In this document: in pieces, positions 17,332 to 24,895 of the stretch | Layout: every line of letters starts with the position of its first letter | How positions within the stretch are numbered: position 1 is the stretch's first letter | Source: Leptospira sanjuanensis | GTDB taxonomy: Bacteria > Spirochaetota > Leptospiria > Leptospirales > Leptospiraceae | Assembly: GCF_022267375.1 (NCBI RefSeq) | Contig: NZ_JAIZBH010000002.1 | Coordinates: 376,001 to 440,000 of the forward strand | Length of the DNA stretch: 64,000 nucleotides | Reading direction: 5' to 3' | Translations under genes and position numbers: made by a program | The notes under the pieces: model-generated | Databases searched by the model: none | Told to the model about the DNA's origin: nothing | Seen by the model: only the letters and a program-made list of their open reading frames with translations

Positions 17332-17348
17332 GACGTTGTGATTTTTAG

Positions 17349-17699
17349 TTAATCAAAAAGAGTTTTTTCTTTTGATATAATTAAATTAATTTGAATTTCT
17401 AGATTGGGAATTTTAGTTATTACCAAATCCCAAACAATATCATAATCCACTACAAAGTAACCATGAATTAAGCGATTCCGGGTAGCCGACAGCTTTTTCC
17501 ATTCCACATCGGAATATTTTTTCTTGAATGAATCTGATAGTTTATTAGAAGCCTCGCCTATTATCTCAATGCTTCTAACGAAAGCTCTTTTCATTAAATC
17601 ATCAGAAACGAACTGATCACGATTTAATTTTTTCGATTCAATCTGTAAGAAAATAATCTCTTCTTTAAAGTGATTTATATAACCTAAATCAGATTTCAA
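17349..17699 (-). CDS. hepT: HepT-like HEPN toxin
   Basis: 116 residues. Four-helix HEPN RNase with the signature ATRNRLIHGYF (R-x4-H-x-Y), preceded by AFVRSIEIIGEAS. Partner of the nucleotidyltransferase 17689-17985; in characterised pairs MntA AMPylates a Tyr beside the HEPN motif and silences the RNase. Overlaps mntA by 11 bp. Confidence 0.93.
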   Translation of the reverse strand: MKSDLGYINHFKEEIIFLQIESKKLNRDQFVSDDLMKRAFVRSIEIIGEASNKLSDSFKKKYSDVEWKKLSATRNRLIHGYFVVDYDIVWDLVITKIPNLEIQINLIISKEKTLFD

Positions 17700-17985
17700 T
17701 AAGAATTGCCTCAGAAAGTATAAAATCTCGTAAATCTTTAGTAAGAGACTCTTCAGTTAATAGATCAACGTGAGTATTTAAAAGATCTTCCAATCGGAAG
17801 GAAAGATCCATAAAGCTATCAAAGTTTTTCTTACCAGAATGGAATTGAACAAGAATATCTACGTCACTACCTTCATGATTTTCATTTCTCGCAACGGAAC
17901 CAAAAAGCAAAAGTTTTTGAACTCCTAAATTTAGGAGTTCTTGCTTATGTTCGACTAATATATCTTTAACTTCGCCGGAATTCAT
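17689..17985 (-). CDS. mntA: MntA-like minimal nucleotidyltransferase antitoxin
   Basis: 98 residues. Pol-beta-type nucleotidyltransferase with LLFGSVARNENHEGSDVDILV (G-S and D-x-D catalytic motif) and a second acidic residue in HVDLLTEES. Antitoxin of the HEPN-MNT pair. Confidence 0.93.
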   Translation of the reverse strand: MNSGEVKDILVEHKQELLNLGVQKLLLFGSVARNENHEGSDVDILVQFHSGKKNFDSFMDLSFRLEDLLNTHVDLLTEESLTKDLRDFILSEAILIEI

Positions 17986-18100
17986 ACTTACTAATTATTT
18001 GTTCAGTAATTTTCTTTTCTCGCTTAATAAATGTCAAGATTATTTAGATCCGGCAATTTCTAATCTACTTTCATTCTAAAGTGATTTTTCTCACAATGTC

Positions 18101-18279
18101 GCTTAACGAAAGAGTCTCCTCGACGTTGCGTCCCTGAAGCGCATCTGCGCGAAGGGTTGGCACGAGGTTCGAGGCGCCTTAGCGCCGTCCCGCGAACCGA
18201 AGTGACAAAGCAATGTGCCGGAGGCCGGAGTGAGGGTCGCATGAGCGATCCCGAACGAAGCGAGGAGACGAAGTTAGGC
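18101..18279 (-). repeat. attC19
   Basis: Cores GCTTAAC and GTTAGGC; arms GTCTCCTCG/CGAGGAGAC. H1 CCCT/AGGG, H2 GGCGC-CTTA-GCGCC, H3 GCC-GGA-GGC. Its gene-side half is the same as in attC60 (same cassette); the other half is not. Confidence 0.9.
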
Positions 18280-18297
18280 GAAGTGATGCAAAATACA

Positions 18298-18843
18298 CTA
18301 CAAGCATCCTTCTACTAAATTTAATTCGGGATATCTTCCAACACTAATTGATGTAATATTCTTATTATTTGTCTCAAAAATAATTCCATAATTTTTATCT
18401 GATTTATCCACTGGCTTATAAGTATATTCCAAGTAGTTTGTATAATGCCCGCGCGTTTCTTCTAACTTTTCTTTATATACACTTTTTAATTTAGCTAATG
18501 AATCTCCTATTTTAATGCCAGAAATTGTTTCATTCTCTGGCTTGTATAAGTAAATTCGTGCAAGTTTCATGTTATTTTTAGCAGGTCCAGTAAACATAAA
18601 GCCCAAGCTAGAAGTAGAATTTTTGAAATAATAGAAAGCGCAATTTTGCTCTACTAACGGATCCTCTTCTATTTTCAATTTTTGACCTGTCACTTTTTCA
18701 ATTTCAACAACACTCATACCAATAAGAATTTTACCAACGCCACGAATGTGAATTTTGTATTTCTCAACGGTAAGCGGTAGATCCTGTGCAAAGCCAATTT
18801 GAGCATAACAGACTGCTAAAAGTATTAGTATTTTCTTAATCAT
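18298..18843 (-). CDS. hypothetical exported protein, copy 1
   Basis: 181 residues from the ATG at 18843 (MIKKILILLAVCYAQIGFAQ), a clear signal peptide with likely cleavage after GFA or FAQ. Longer readings run into attC20. The mature part has IGMSVVEIEKVTGQKL and IKIGDSLAKLKSVYKE repeats, resembling small envelope proteins that carry a tandem motif following G-(M/D)-S. Function unknown. Copied as a whole cassette at 61639-62418 with the same protein sequence. Confidence 0.75.
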   Translation of the reverse strand: MIKKILILLAVCYAQIGFAQDLPLTVEKYKIHIRGVGKILIGMSVVEIEKVTGQKLKIEEDPLVEQNCAFYYFKNSTSSLGFMFTGPAKNNMKLARIYLYKPENETISGIKIGDSLAKLKSVYKEKLEETRGHYTNYLEYTYKPVDKSDKNYGIIFETNNKNITSISVGRYPELNLVEGCL

Positions 18844-18878
18844 AAAACATGTTTTCCTGTAAAAAATTGCATCATTTC

Positions 18879-19063
18879 GCCTAACGAAAGAGTCTCCTCG
18901 ACGTTGCGTCTCCGAAGCGCTTGTGCGCGAAGGAGTTGGCACAAGGTTCGAGGCGCCTTGGCGCCGTCCCGCGAACCGAAGTGACAAAGCAATGTGTCGA
19001 AGACCGTAGTGAGTCCGAGCGGGAACCGTGAGTGACGAACGAAGCGAGGAGACGAAGTTATAC
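18879..19063 (-). repeat. attC20
   Basis: Cores GCCTAAC and GTTATAC; arms GTCTCCTCG/CGAGGAGAC. H1 CTCC/GGAG, H2 GGCGC-CTTG-GCGCC, H3 GTC-GAA-GAC, H4 GTCCGAGCGGGAAC type. Confidence 0.9.
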
Positions 19064-19079
19064 GCAGTTGCGGAATTTC

Positions 19080-19095
19080 GCGACACGGATGTCGC
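19080..19095. repeat. hairpin with CGGA loop
   Basis: GCGACA-CGGA-TGTCGC, just after the PIN gene stop. No U-tract follows, so it is not an obvious Rho-independent terminator. Repeated at 60851-60866 with the duplicated cassette. Confidence 0.5.
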
Positions 19096-19099
19096 TGAA

Positions 19100-19519
19100 T
19101 TAAGTTTCGTTTCTTACTTTAATACTTAAATACTCATCTGGAGTAATGATGTTAAAGTTCTTAATTTTCTGAAGAGTTAATAAATCTTTGTCTCCAGTGA
19201 TTAAATAGTCTACTTTTGCTGCAAAAGCAGACTCCAGAATGTGATAATCATCTCTATCTCTTAACTCTAAATAATCTTGAATAGGTTTATTTTTAACAAG
19301 CGCAGTAATATCTCTGATTTCAGATAAAACAATCTGAATAAAATTATCATCAAGTTTGAATTTTGGTTTAGAGAGTGTAGATTCAATCTCAGCTAATATT
19401 TCTTTCGAAATATATCCTGTAAAAACCTCATCAATTAAATCTTGGAAAACAAGCCTTGGTTTTCCTCTAAATAAAATAGCAGAGATGTAAATATTAGTAT
19501 CTAATAATACCTTCAACAT
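19100..19519 (-). CDS. PIN-domain toxin, copy 1
   Basis: 139 residues. VLLDTNIYISAILFRGKPRLVFQDLI with D7, E in KEILAEIESTL, D in LRDRDDYHILESA, and VDYLITGDKDLLTL: the COG1569-type PIN family. It follows its RHH antitoxin gene by 2 bp. Identical protein at 60871-61290. Confidence 0.9.
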   Translation of the reverse strand: MLKVLLDTNIYISAILFRGKPRLVFQDLIDEVFTGYISKEILAEIESTLSKPKFKLDDNFIQIVLSEIRDITALVKNKPIQDYLELRDRDDYHILESAFAAKVDYLITGDKDLLTLQKIKNFNIITPDEYLSIKVRNET

Positions 19520-19521
19520 TA

Positions 19522-19767
19522 TTAAGAAGCATTTCTTTTATTTCTAACGGATTTAATTTCATTAAAAACATCCTTTTCAGAAATATTACTTCGATCAGTA
19601 ACTTTTGAAGTGAAGTCAAAGATGGCTTGCCATCTAGTTTTTTTCTCAATATACGCTCTAGCGGCTTCACGAATCAATTCTGACCTGGACCTGTGTTCCC
19701 TCTTTGCAATTTTATCGATTTCTTTTAAAAGTGCTTTTTCAAAGGAAATATTAACAGTCTGATTCAT
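19522..19767 (-). CDS. RHH (CopG-family) antitoxin, copy 1
   Basis: 81 residues. VNISFEKALLKEIDKIAKREHRSRSELIREAARAYIEKK is a ribbon-helix-helix domain with its NisF-type beta strand; the tail binds the PIN toxin. Promoter TTGACA, 17 bp, TATTAT, then 7 nt to the ATG. Confidence 0.9.
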   Translation of the reverse strand: MNQTVNISFEKALLKEIDKIAKREHRSRSELIREAARAYIEKKTRWQAIFDFTSKVTDRSNISEKDVFNEIKSVRNKRNAS

Positions 19768-19779
19768 AATCTAAATAAT

Positions 19780-19794
19780 ATACAATGATTGTAT
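19780..19794. promoter_or_regulatory. palindromic operator of the RHH-PIN pair, copy 1
   Basis: ATACAAT-G-ATTGTAT perfect inverted repeat between -35 and -10. Confidence 0.7.
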
Positions 19795-19833
19795 GCTTGT
19801 CAACCTAATTTCATCCTTTTCGCCCCTACTTCT

Positions 19834-19851
19834 CGCCACATGGATGTGGCG
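19834..19851. repeat. hairpin with GG loop
   Basis: CGCCACAT-GG-ATGTGGCG, perfect 8-bp stem between the RHH promoter and attC21; repeated in the duplicate cassette near 61605-61622. Confidence 0.5.
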
Positions 19852-19867
19852 TCTCCCCCGCAATTGC

Positions 19868-20047
19868 GTATAACGAAAGAGTCTCCTCGACGTTGCGTGT
19901 CCAAGCGCTTTAAGCGCGCCGGACTTGGCACGAGGTTTGAGCGACCTTAGTCGCGTCCCGCGAACCGAAGTGACAAAGCAATGTGTCGAAGACCGAAGTG
20001 AGGGGCGCATTAGCGATCCCGAACGAAGCGAGGAGACGAAGTTAGAC
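19868..20047 (-). repeat. attC21
   Basis: Cores GTATAAC and GTTAGAC; arms GTCTCCTCG/CGAGGAGAC. H1 GTCC/GGAC, H2 GCGAC-CTTA-GTCGC, H3 GTC-GAA-GAC, H4 GGGGCGC/GCGATCCC. Confidence 0.9.
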
Positions 20048-20064
20048 GGCGTCTGCTTTCAAGT

Positions 20065-20346
20065 TCAAGCAATATGCTTGCGAGATTTAACCTTTACTTC
20101 TAAATCTAATGCGTGACAGACTTTCAAGAAAGTAGCTAAATTGCAGTTAATTCCATTTTCAATTTTCGAAAGTTGTTGCTGAGTCACGTGAGCTAATTTC
20201 GCTAATTCAGATTGAGAAAGCCCTTTCTTTTCTCTTAAATCATGTAATTCCAAAGATAAATTAATTAGTTCTTTTTCTTCTTGAAACTTTTCTTTGAATT
20301 TCGCATTTTTAATTTTAGATTTTAAATGTGTTCTGAATGATTTCAT
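20065..20346 (-). CDS. XRE-family antitoxin of a HigBA-like pair
   Basis: 93 residues. Helix-turn-helix LHDLREKKGLSQSELAKLAHVTQQQLSKIENG, then NLATFLKVCHALDLEVKV. The Arg/Lys-rich N-terminus (about 25 residues) probably contacts the toxin. It overlaps the toxin gene by 4 bp (ATGA). Confidence 0.88.
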   Translation of the reverse strand: MKSFRTHLKSKIKNAKFKEKFQEEKELINLSLELHDLREKKGLSQSELAKLAHVTQQQLSKIENGINCNLATFLKVCHALDLEVKVKSRKHIA

Positions 20347-20726
20347 GATAATAACTTCCCTATTTCTTTTTCCGGATATTTTTTAAGAAACTTCTCTCTT
20401 CTCTTCATTGCTTTATCAATTTCAGTTTTCGGAACTTTATCAGACCGTTTAATAAAATGATTCGTTAGTATAACATAGTCTTTATAACAGAAGAAATATA
20501 ATATACGAACCTGATCGCCGGAAAGTTTAATTCTTAGCTCATGAATTCCGTTTTTTAAAATATCAGCGTAAGGTCTTGGTAAATTTGGACCTAATTCTTC
20601 AAGTTTCTCGATCCAAGCTAATATCTTTGCTTGATTTCGTTCATCCTTAGAATTGATAAAAGTTTCGATTTCACTTTCTTCGTTCTCAGATTCCGAGTAA
20701 TAGTAAACTTTCCATTTTCTCGCCAC
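20343..20726 (-). CDS. RelE/HigB-like toxin (phage Gp49 type)
   Basis: 127 residues from a GTG. FINSKDERNQAKILAWIEKLEELGPNLPRPYADIL, then GIHELRIKLSGDQVRILYFFCYKDYVILTNHFIKRSDKVP, is the Gp49/HigB-type signature. Promoter TTGACA/TAAATT ends 5 nt before the GTG. Confidence 0.9.
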   Translation of the reverse strand: MARKWKVYYYSESENEESEIETFINSKDERNQAKILAWIEKLEELGPNLPRPYADILKNGIHELRIKLSGDQVRILYFFCYKDYVILTNHFIKRSDKVPKTEIDKAMKRREKFLKKYPEKEIGKLLS

Positions 20727-20735
20727 AAATCAATT

Positions 20736-20753
20736 TACATCATATAAGATGTA
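20736..20753. promoter_or_regulatory. palindrome in the HigBA-like promoter
   Basis: TACATC-ATATAA-GATGTA inverted repeat between the -35 and -10 boxes of the 20343-20726 operon. Confidence 0.65.
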
Positions 20754-20825
20754 TTGTCAACCGCGAAATAGTCAAAACGACTTTAAATAGTAAATCAAGT
20801 TGCAAGTCCATTTTTAGCAGATGCC

Positions 20826-21004
20826 GTCTAACGAAAGAGTCTCCTCGACGTTGCGTCTCCGAGCGCTTACGCGCGAAGGAGTTGGCACGAGGTTCGAGGC
20901 GCCTTAGCGCCGGCTCGCGAACCGAAGTGACAAAGCAATGTGGCGAAGCCCGTAGTGAGGGGCGCATTAGCGATCCCGAACGGAGCGAGGAGATGAAGTT
21001 AGGC
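20826..21004 (-). repeat. attC22
   Basis: Cores GTCTAAC and GTTAGGC; arms GTCTCCTCG/CGAGGAGAT (one wobble). H1 CTCC/GGAG, H2 GGCGC-CTTA-GCGCC, H3 GGC-GAA-GCC, H4 GGGGCGC/GCGATCCC. Nearly identical to attC40. Confidence 0.9.
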
Positions 21005-21040
21005 GTTCGTTGTCGCTTATTAAAGTATTCCTATTACTGA

Positions 21041-21709
21041 TTACTTTCCATCATTGGATTTCGATGATACAAACCAAGAAGCGACGAAGCCGGTGAAAGT
21101 TCCAAACAAACCAACTCCGGTCGTCATTAAAATCGCCGCTATCAATCTACCCTCAGTTGTAACAGGAAATCTATCTCCATAACCTACTGTTGTAACCGTT
21201 GTATAAGACCACCAAAGAGCGTCTTCCGCAGTCTTAATATTACTATTCGGATCATCTTCAACCTGAAGAATTGAAATCGACGAAAAGATAATAATTACAA
21301 ACGCGATTAAAGCAACAGAAGAGAATGCACCTTGTGCCTTATTTTTAAAAATGAAATGAATTAAGTTTTTTGTAGATCGTAATGCTCTAAGAACTCGTAA
21401 AAGCCGAATTAACCTGAATAGTCGCCCTGCCCTAAAATAATCTAAAGTAGGAATACTCGAAAGCAAATCGATCCATCCCCATTTTAAATACGAGAGCTTG
21501 CTTTCCGCAGTGAATAACTTGTATGTAAAATCAAAGATGAAAAAGATGCAAATCAGATTATCGATAAAATTTAATAATCTTTCTAATTCTGAATCAAGTT
21601 TAATGAAAGAACTTAGCAATAACGCCGTTAAAACGTAAACAGATAATACAACCGTCGCCAGATCGATAATTGCGAAAGGAACTTGCCTTTGAGTTTCTTC
21701 ATTTTCCAT
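21041..21709 (-). CDS. voltage-gated-type potassium channel
   Basis: 222 residues. Helices S1-S3 (residues about 12-75), an S4-like segment with regularly spaced Arg (RAGRLFRLIRLLRVLRALR), S5, pore loop with the selectivity filter TTVTTVGYGD, and S6 (RLIAAILMTTGVGLFGTFTGFVASWFV). A compact single-subunit K+ channel acting as an inner-membrane tetramer. No C-terminal regulatory domain. Unusual cargo for an integron cassette, where small TA and defence genes dominate. Confidence 0.93.
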   Translation of the reverse strand: MENEETQRQVPFAIIDLATVVLSVYVLTALLLSSFIKLDSELERLLNFIDNLICIFFIFDFTYKLFTAESKLSYLKWGWIDLLSSIPTLDYFRAGRLFRLIRLLRVLRALRSTKNLIHFIFKNKAQGAFSSVALIAFVIIIFSSISILQVEDDPNSNIKTAEDALWWSYTTVTTVGYGDRFPVTTEGRLIAAILMTTGVGLFGTFTGFVASWFVSSKSNDGK

Positions 21710-21742
21710 TTAATCTTCTTTAATGATTATTGCGACAATGAC

Positions 21743-21922
21743 GCCTAACGAAAGAGTCTCCTCGACGTTGCGTCCCTGAAGCGCATTTGCGCGAAGGGTT
21801 GGCACGAGGTTCGAGCGACCTTAGCGCCGTCTCGCGAACCGATGTGACAAAGCAATGTGGCTTTAGCCCGAAGTGAGGGTCGCATTAGCGATCCCGAACG
21901 AAGCGAGGAGACGAAGTTATGC
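21743..21922 (-). repeat. attC23
   Basis: Cores GCCTAAC and GTTATGC; arms GTCTCCTCG/CGAGGAGAC. H1 CCCT/AGGG; H2 is mismatched (GCGAC opposite GCGCC), as if two variants were joined. H3 GGC-TTTA-GCC. Confidence 0.88.
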
Positions 21923-21940
21923 GAAGTGGCTGATTGTTAT

Positions 21941-22240
21941 TTAAGCGTTTTTACTCTTTAAATGTATTACTGGCTCAGCATCCAGTGCTTTTGCAAGTCG
22001 GTTAATCAATGACAATGATAAGTTCTTATAATTTCCTGATTCAATGCGTGCTATCGCTGGTTGAGAAGTGCCAATTTTCTCTGCTAAATCCTTTTGAGTC
22101 AGATTTCTCTTTTTTCTCAATTTGATAATTTCTTTGGCTAAAGTAAACTCATTGGAAAGAGCTTCATAATCTTTCTTAAAATCTTTATTTTTCAGCTCTT
22201 TATTTAGAAGTAAATCAAAGCTTTTCGTCTTAAGTTTCAT
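21941..22240 (-). CDS. XRE-family antitoxin of a HigBA-like pair
   Basis: 99 residues. IIKLRKKRNLTQKDLAEKIGTSQPAIARIESGNYKNLSLSLINRLAKALDAEPVIHL is a HipB/HigA-type helix-turn-helix. It overlaps the toxin stop by 4 bp. It should bind the 26-bp palindrome at 22577-22602. Confidence 0.9.
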   Translation of the reverse strand: MKLKTKSFDLLLNKELKNKDFKKDYEALSNEFTLAKEIIKLRKKRNLTQKDLAEKIGTSQPAIARIESGNYKNLSLSLINRLAKALDAEPVIHLKSKNA

Positions 22241-22572
22241 ACTTGCTCTCCTCTATAAGTCTTCATCAACTTGAAGGCCTTAGTCAATTGATCTTTACTC
22301 GTCTTTTGCTCTTTCTTTATATATCCTGAAGTTAAAATAACAACGCGATCTTTCTCAAAGAAATAAAAGAATCTACAAATATTAGAACCCTGTTTAATTC
22401 TTAGCTCGAAGAGCCCTTCGTAACCTTGAATTTTCTTAGAAAATGGTTCTCTTAATTCTGGCCCAAATTCTCCTAATAATTCAATCGTTCTAAATGCTTT
22501 GGCTTTAAGTTTGTTTTCCAGTTTTAAAAGAAACTCTTCCGCAGGTTCTAATAATTGGATTTTAAACTTCAC
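22237..22572 (-). CDS. RelE/HigB-like toxin (phage Gp49 type)
   Basis: 111 residues from a GTG. LELLGEFGPELREPFSKKIQGYEGLFELRIKQGSNICRFFYFFEKDRVVILTSGYIKKEQKTS fits the Gp49/HigB family. The -10 TATATT lies 6 nt upstream of the GTG, so a leaderless mRNA is likely. Confidence 0.9.
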   Translation of the reverse strand: MKFKIQLLEPAEEFLLKLENKLKAKAFRTIELLGEFGPELREPFSKKIQGYEGLFELRIKQGSNICRFFYFFEKDRVVILTSGYIKKEQKTSKDQLTKAFKLMKTYRGEQV

Positions 22573-22576
22573 TATT

Positions 22577-22602
22577 CAAATATATCAAATTTGATATATT
22601 TG
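22577..22602. promoter_or_regulatory. 26-bp perfect palindromic operator
   Basis: CAAATATATCAAA directly followed by TTTGATATATTTG: every base pairs. It fills the spacer and -10 of the promoter; a TTGACA -35 abuts it on the minus-strand upstream side. Confidence 0.85.
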
Positions 22603-22637
22603 TCAATCCCAATTTCAATTTAGTTTTCAGCCATTTC

Positions 22638-22817
22638 GCATAACGAAAGAGTCTCCTCGACGTTGCGTGTCCAAGCGCTTTAAGCGCGCTGGACTTGGCA
22701 CGAGGTTCGAGGCGTCTTAGCGCCGGCTCGCGAACCGAAGTGACAAAGCAATGTGTCGAAGACCGAAGTGAGGGGCGCATGAGCGATCCCGAACGAAGCG
22801 AGGAGACGAAGTTAGGC
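22638..22817 (-). repeat. attC24
   Basis: Cores GCATAAC and GTTAGGC; arms GTCTCCTCG/CGAGGAGAC. H1 GTCC/GGAC, H2 GGCGT-CTTA-GCGCC, H3 GTC-GAA-GAC, H4 GGGGCGC/GCGATCCC. Confidence 0.9.
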
Positions 22818-22833
22818 GACGGTTCGTATGTGT

Positions 22834-23505
22834 TTAATAATCTGCCTCGTACCCATGTCCATTTTTTCCATAAAAAATAAGCCATTTTGCAAGGGAAAAA
22901 AGAATATGTAATTTTGCATCCATTGAATCTTCTTCACTTTTTGGTGGAATCCTTATTGATTTTAGATATTCTAAATTATGTTTGATTGCTAATTTGTCTG
23001 CAATATCCATAAGTCTATTTCCGTAATCTAATGCTTCGTGAGACAGTTTAGAAATCCATGCTTCAGATGTTAATTTTTCACCGATTAAATCTTCACAATC
23101 TCTGAGAAACTCACCTCGAAACACATTTGCATCAGCGACAGGAGATTGATACATTGGAACACCCTCAAGCTCTTTTGCTAATTCTATTACATAGTATCCA
23201 TTGTAATTTTGAAAAAATTCTTCTTTTTCTATAGATTTGTCAGTTGTTTCATAAAGAGAATTGAGCCACATATTTGCTTCGAAATCTCTTCCGACCATAG
23301 GAGCTTTTATGGTTTCGAATGGTGAAATTTGTAATTCATTCCAAATAACCAAAAGCTGTTCGAATGTATTTTCTTTTTTTCCTAATAGTTTCTCGATTAA
23401 ATTAATTTTTTGTTTTTCTCGACTCTGAAGAATATTAAAGATTTTGATGTATTCGTTTTCGTATCCAGGTTTAGGCCTACCTAAAGGTCTCATATCTAAT
23501 CCCAT
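22834..23505 (-). CDS. hypothetical protein beginning MGLDMRPLGRPKPG
   Basis: 223 residues from the ATG at 23505; longer readings enter attC25. The start MGLDMRPLGRPKPGYE looks conserved-family-like. The C-terminal 100 residues include a long helix (SHEALDYGNRLMDIADKLAIKH) and an aromatic end (LFSLAKWLIFYGKNGHGYEADY). No catalytic motif, signal peptide or membrane helix seen. Family not identified with certainty. Confidence 0.65.
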   Translation of the reverse strand: MGLDMRPLGRPKPGYENEYIKIFNILQSREKQKINLIEKLLGKKENTFEQLLVIWNELQISPFETIKAPMVGRDFEANMWLNSLYETTDKSIEKEEFFQNYNGYYVIELAKELEGVPMYQSPVADANVFRGEFLRDCEDLIGEKLTSEAWISKLSHEALDYGNRLMDIADKLAIKHNLEYLKSIRIPPKSEEDSMDAKLHILFSLAKWLIFYGKNGHGYEADY

Positions 23506-23540
23506 ATTGATCTCATTATATATTAAATTTTCGAACTGTC

Positions 23541-23725
23541 GCCTAACGAAAGAGTCTCCTCGACGTTGCGGCCGCAAGCGCTTTTGCGCGACGCGGTTGG
23601 CACGAGGTTCGAGGCGCCTTAGCGCCGTCCCGCGATCCGAAGTGACAAAGCAATGTGGCTTTAGCCCGGAGTGAGTCCGAACGGGAACCGTGAGTGACGA
23701 ACGAAGCGAGGAGACGAAGTTAAGC
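23541..23725 (-). repeat. attC25
   Basis: Cores GCCTAAC and GTTAAGC; arms GTCTCCTCG/CGAGGAGAC. H1 CCGC/GCGG, H2 GGCGC-CTTA-GCGCC, H3 GGC-TTTA-GCC, H4 GTCCGAACGGGAAC type. Shares its gene-side half with attC44, where H1 and H2 are different. Confidence 0.9.
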
Positions 23726-23739
23726 GATGGTGGCGTTAA

Positions 23740-23940
23740 TTAAATTAAGGAATTGTGTAATTCCATTTCTTTTTGTAAGATCGTATTAACAATTGTACTA
23801 AGATCTTTATTCTTCTTAAGTGCGATTTTCTTATAGTATTCTTCTAATTGCGGATCAAGATATACCGGAAAATGAAGATCCTTTAAATCCCGTGAGTAAA
23901 CACCACGCTTGCCTTTTGAAAAATCGTATTCTTCTCTCAT
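23740..23940 (-). CDS. brnA: BrnA-like antitoxin, copy 1
   Basis: 66 residues. DLHFPVYLDPQLEEYYKKIALKKNKDLSTIVNTILQKEMEL is a short RHH-type DNA-binding domain. It follows the BrnT toxin gene by 3 bp. Identical protein at 44393-44593. Confidence 0.8.
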   Translation of the reverse strand: MREEYDFSKGKRGVYSRDLKDLHFPVYLDPQLEEYYKKIALKKNKDLSTIVNTILQKEMELHNSLI

Positions 23941-23943
23941 ATA

Positions 23944-24234
23944 TTAGATATCAGCTGAGTAGTATTGAGCTTTTTCTGAATTTGTAGCTGGCCTCGCCGA
24001 TATGATCCTTATTATTTCTTCATCATTTTGTGATCGATCAACAAAAATTACGACCGCGATAGTAATATTTTCAATTGTCCCAAGTGCAATTTCTCTTACT
24101 TCATCAATAGAATGGTCTGGATCAGAAATGTAAATCGTTCTCGGGTCAGCAAAAACTAATGATGCTTCTCCAAATGAAAGACCATGCTTTTGAATATTTA
24201 TCCTTTCTTTTTCAAGATCCCATTCAAAGCGCAC
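23944..24234 (-). CDS. brnT: BrnT ribonuclease toxin, copy 1
   Basis: 96 residues from a GTG. FEWDLEKERINIQKHGLSFGEASLVFADPRTIYISD is the BrnT (DUF497) signature, ending with the usual EEIIRIISARPATNSEKAQYY. The promoter TTTACA/TATACT sits 6 nt before the GTG. Confidence 0.92.
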   Translation of the reverse strand: MRFEWDLEKERINIQKHGLSFGEASLVFADPRTIYISDPDHSIDEVREIALGTIENITIAVVIFVDRSQNDEEIIRIISARPATNSEKAQYYSADI

Positions 24235-24239
24235 TTTAA

Positions 24240-24258
24240 TAGTATAATCGATATACTA
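24240..24258. promoter_or_regulatory. palindromic operator of brnTA, copy 1
   Basis: TAGTATA-ATCGA-TATACTA perfect 7+7 inverted repeat overlapping the brnT -10. Confidence 0.7.
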
Positions 24259-24340
24259 AATATTTGTAAAGTCTTTAATTTTTTCTCTCATTGGCTTTTA
24301 TCGAAAGATATTTGTATTAAGATTCAAGTTCGCCACTGTC

Positions 24341-24529
24341 GCTTAACGACGTAGGTTTCTCGACGTTTGCGTTCCCGGAGCGCTTGTGCGCGAAGGGATT
24401 TTAACGAGGCTTGAGCGAACCTTAGTGAGCGTCTTGCAAGCTGAAGTTAAAAAGCAAATGTGGCAAGGCCCGCAGTGAGTCCGAGCGGGAACCGTGAGTG
24501 ACGAACGAAGCGAGAAACCGCAGTTAGCC
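24341..24529 (-). repeat. attC26
   Basis: Cores GCTTAAC and GTTAGCC; arms GGTTTCTCG/CGAGAAACC. H1 CCC/GGG with the longer ATTTTAACG linker, H4 GTCCGAGCGGGAAC type; 189 bp. Confidence 0.9.
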
Positions 24530-24555
24530 GACGTGGCTATCAACGCTATAGCATT

Positions 24556-24879
24556 TTACAAATAATTCAAGATTTGATCTTTTTGATAGCCGTAGATTGT
24601 TATTATTTTATCATTTATTTTACCGGGAACGTGAATTGCTTTAAGATCCGCTAAAACTTGTTCAAATTTCTCTTCTTCAACGACTTTGATTTCTAGTAAC
24701 TCGATCGTTTTATATCCACCTAATGTAAAATGATAAAACCACTCACCATCCCAATTTGAAATGTGTTGAGTGTAAAGATCTTTTGTTCTCCAATAAACGA
24801 GGAAAGAGTAATTTACCATTAGAAGTTTAATTTCTTTCCATTTGGTTTCATTCATTACTGATAAATATTCTTCTGACAT
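24556..24879 (-). CDS. DUF6678-like protein
   Basis: 107 residues (possible later start at MNETKW, residue 9). MNETKWKEIKLLM, YWRTKDLYTQHISNWDGEWFYHFTLGGYKTIELLEIKV and AIHVPG match my recollection of the DUF6678 family, small soluble proteins of unknown function. Shares a cassette with 24896-25420, 16 bp apart, so probably co-transcribed. Confidence 0.75.
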   Translation of the reverse strand: MSEEYLSVMNETKWKEIKLLMVNYSFLVYWRTKDLYTQHISNWDGEWFYHFTLGGYKTIELLEIKVVEEEKFEQVLADLKAIHVPGKINDKIITIYGYQKDQILNYL

Positions 24880-24895
24880 ATGTTATAAAATCTTG

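Noticed and set aside
19080..19095. Rho-independent terminator after the PIN gene
   Set aside because: The hairpin is strong but no T-run follows on the transcribed strand.
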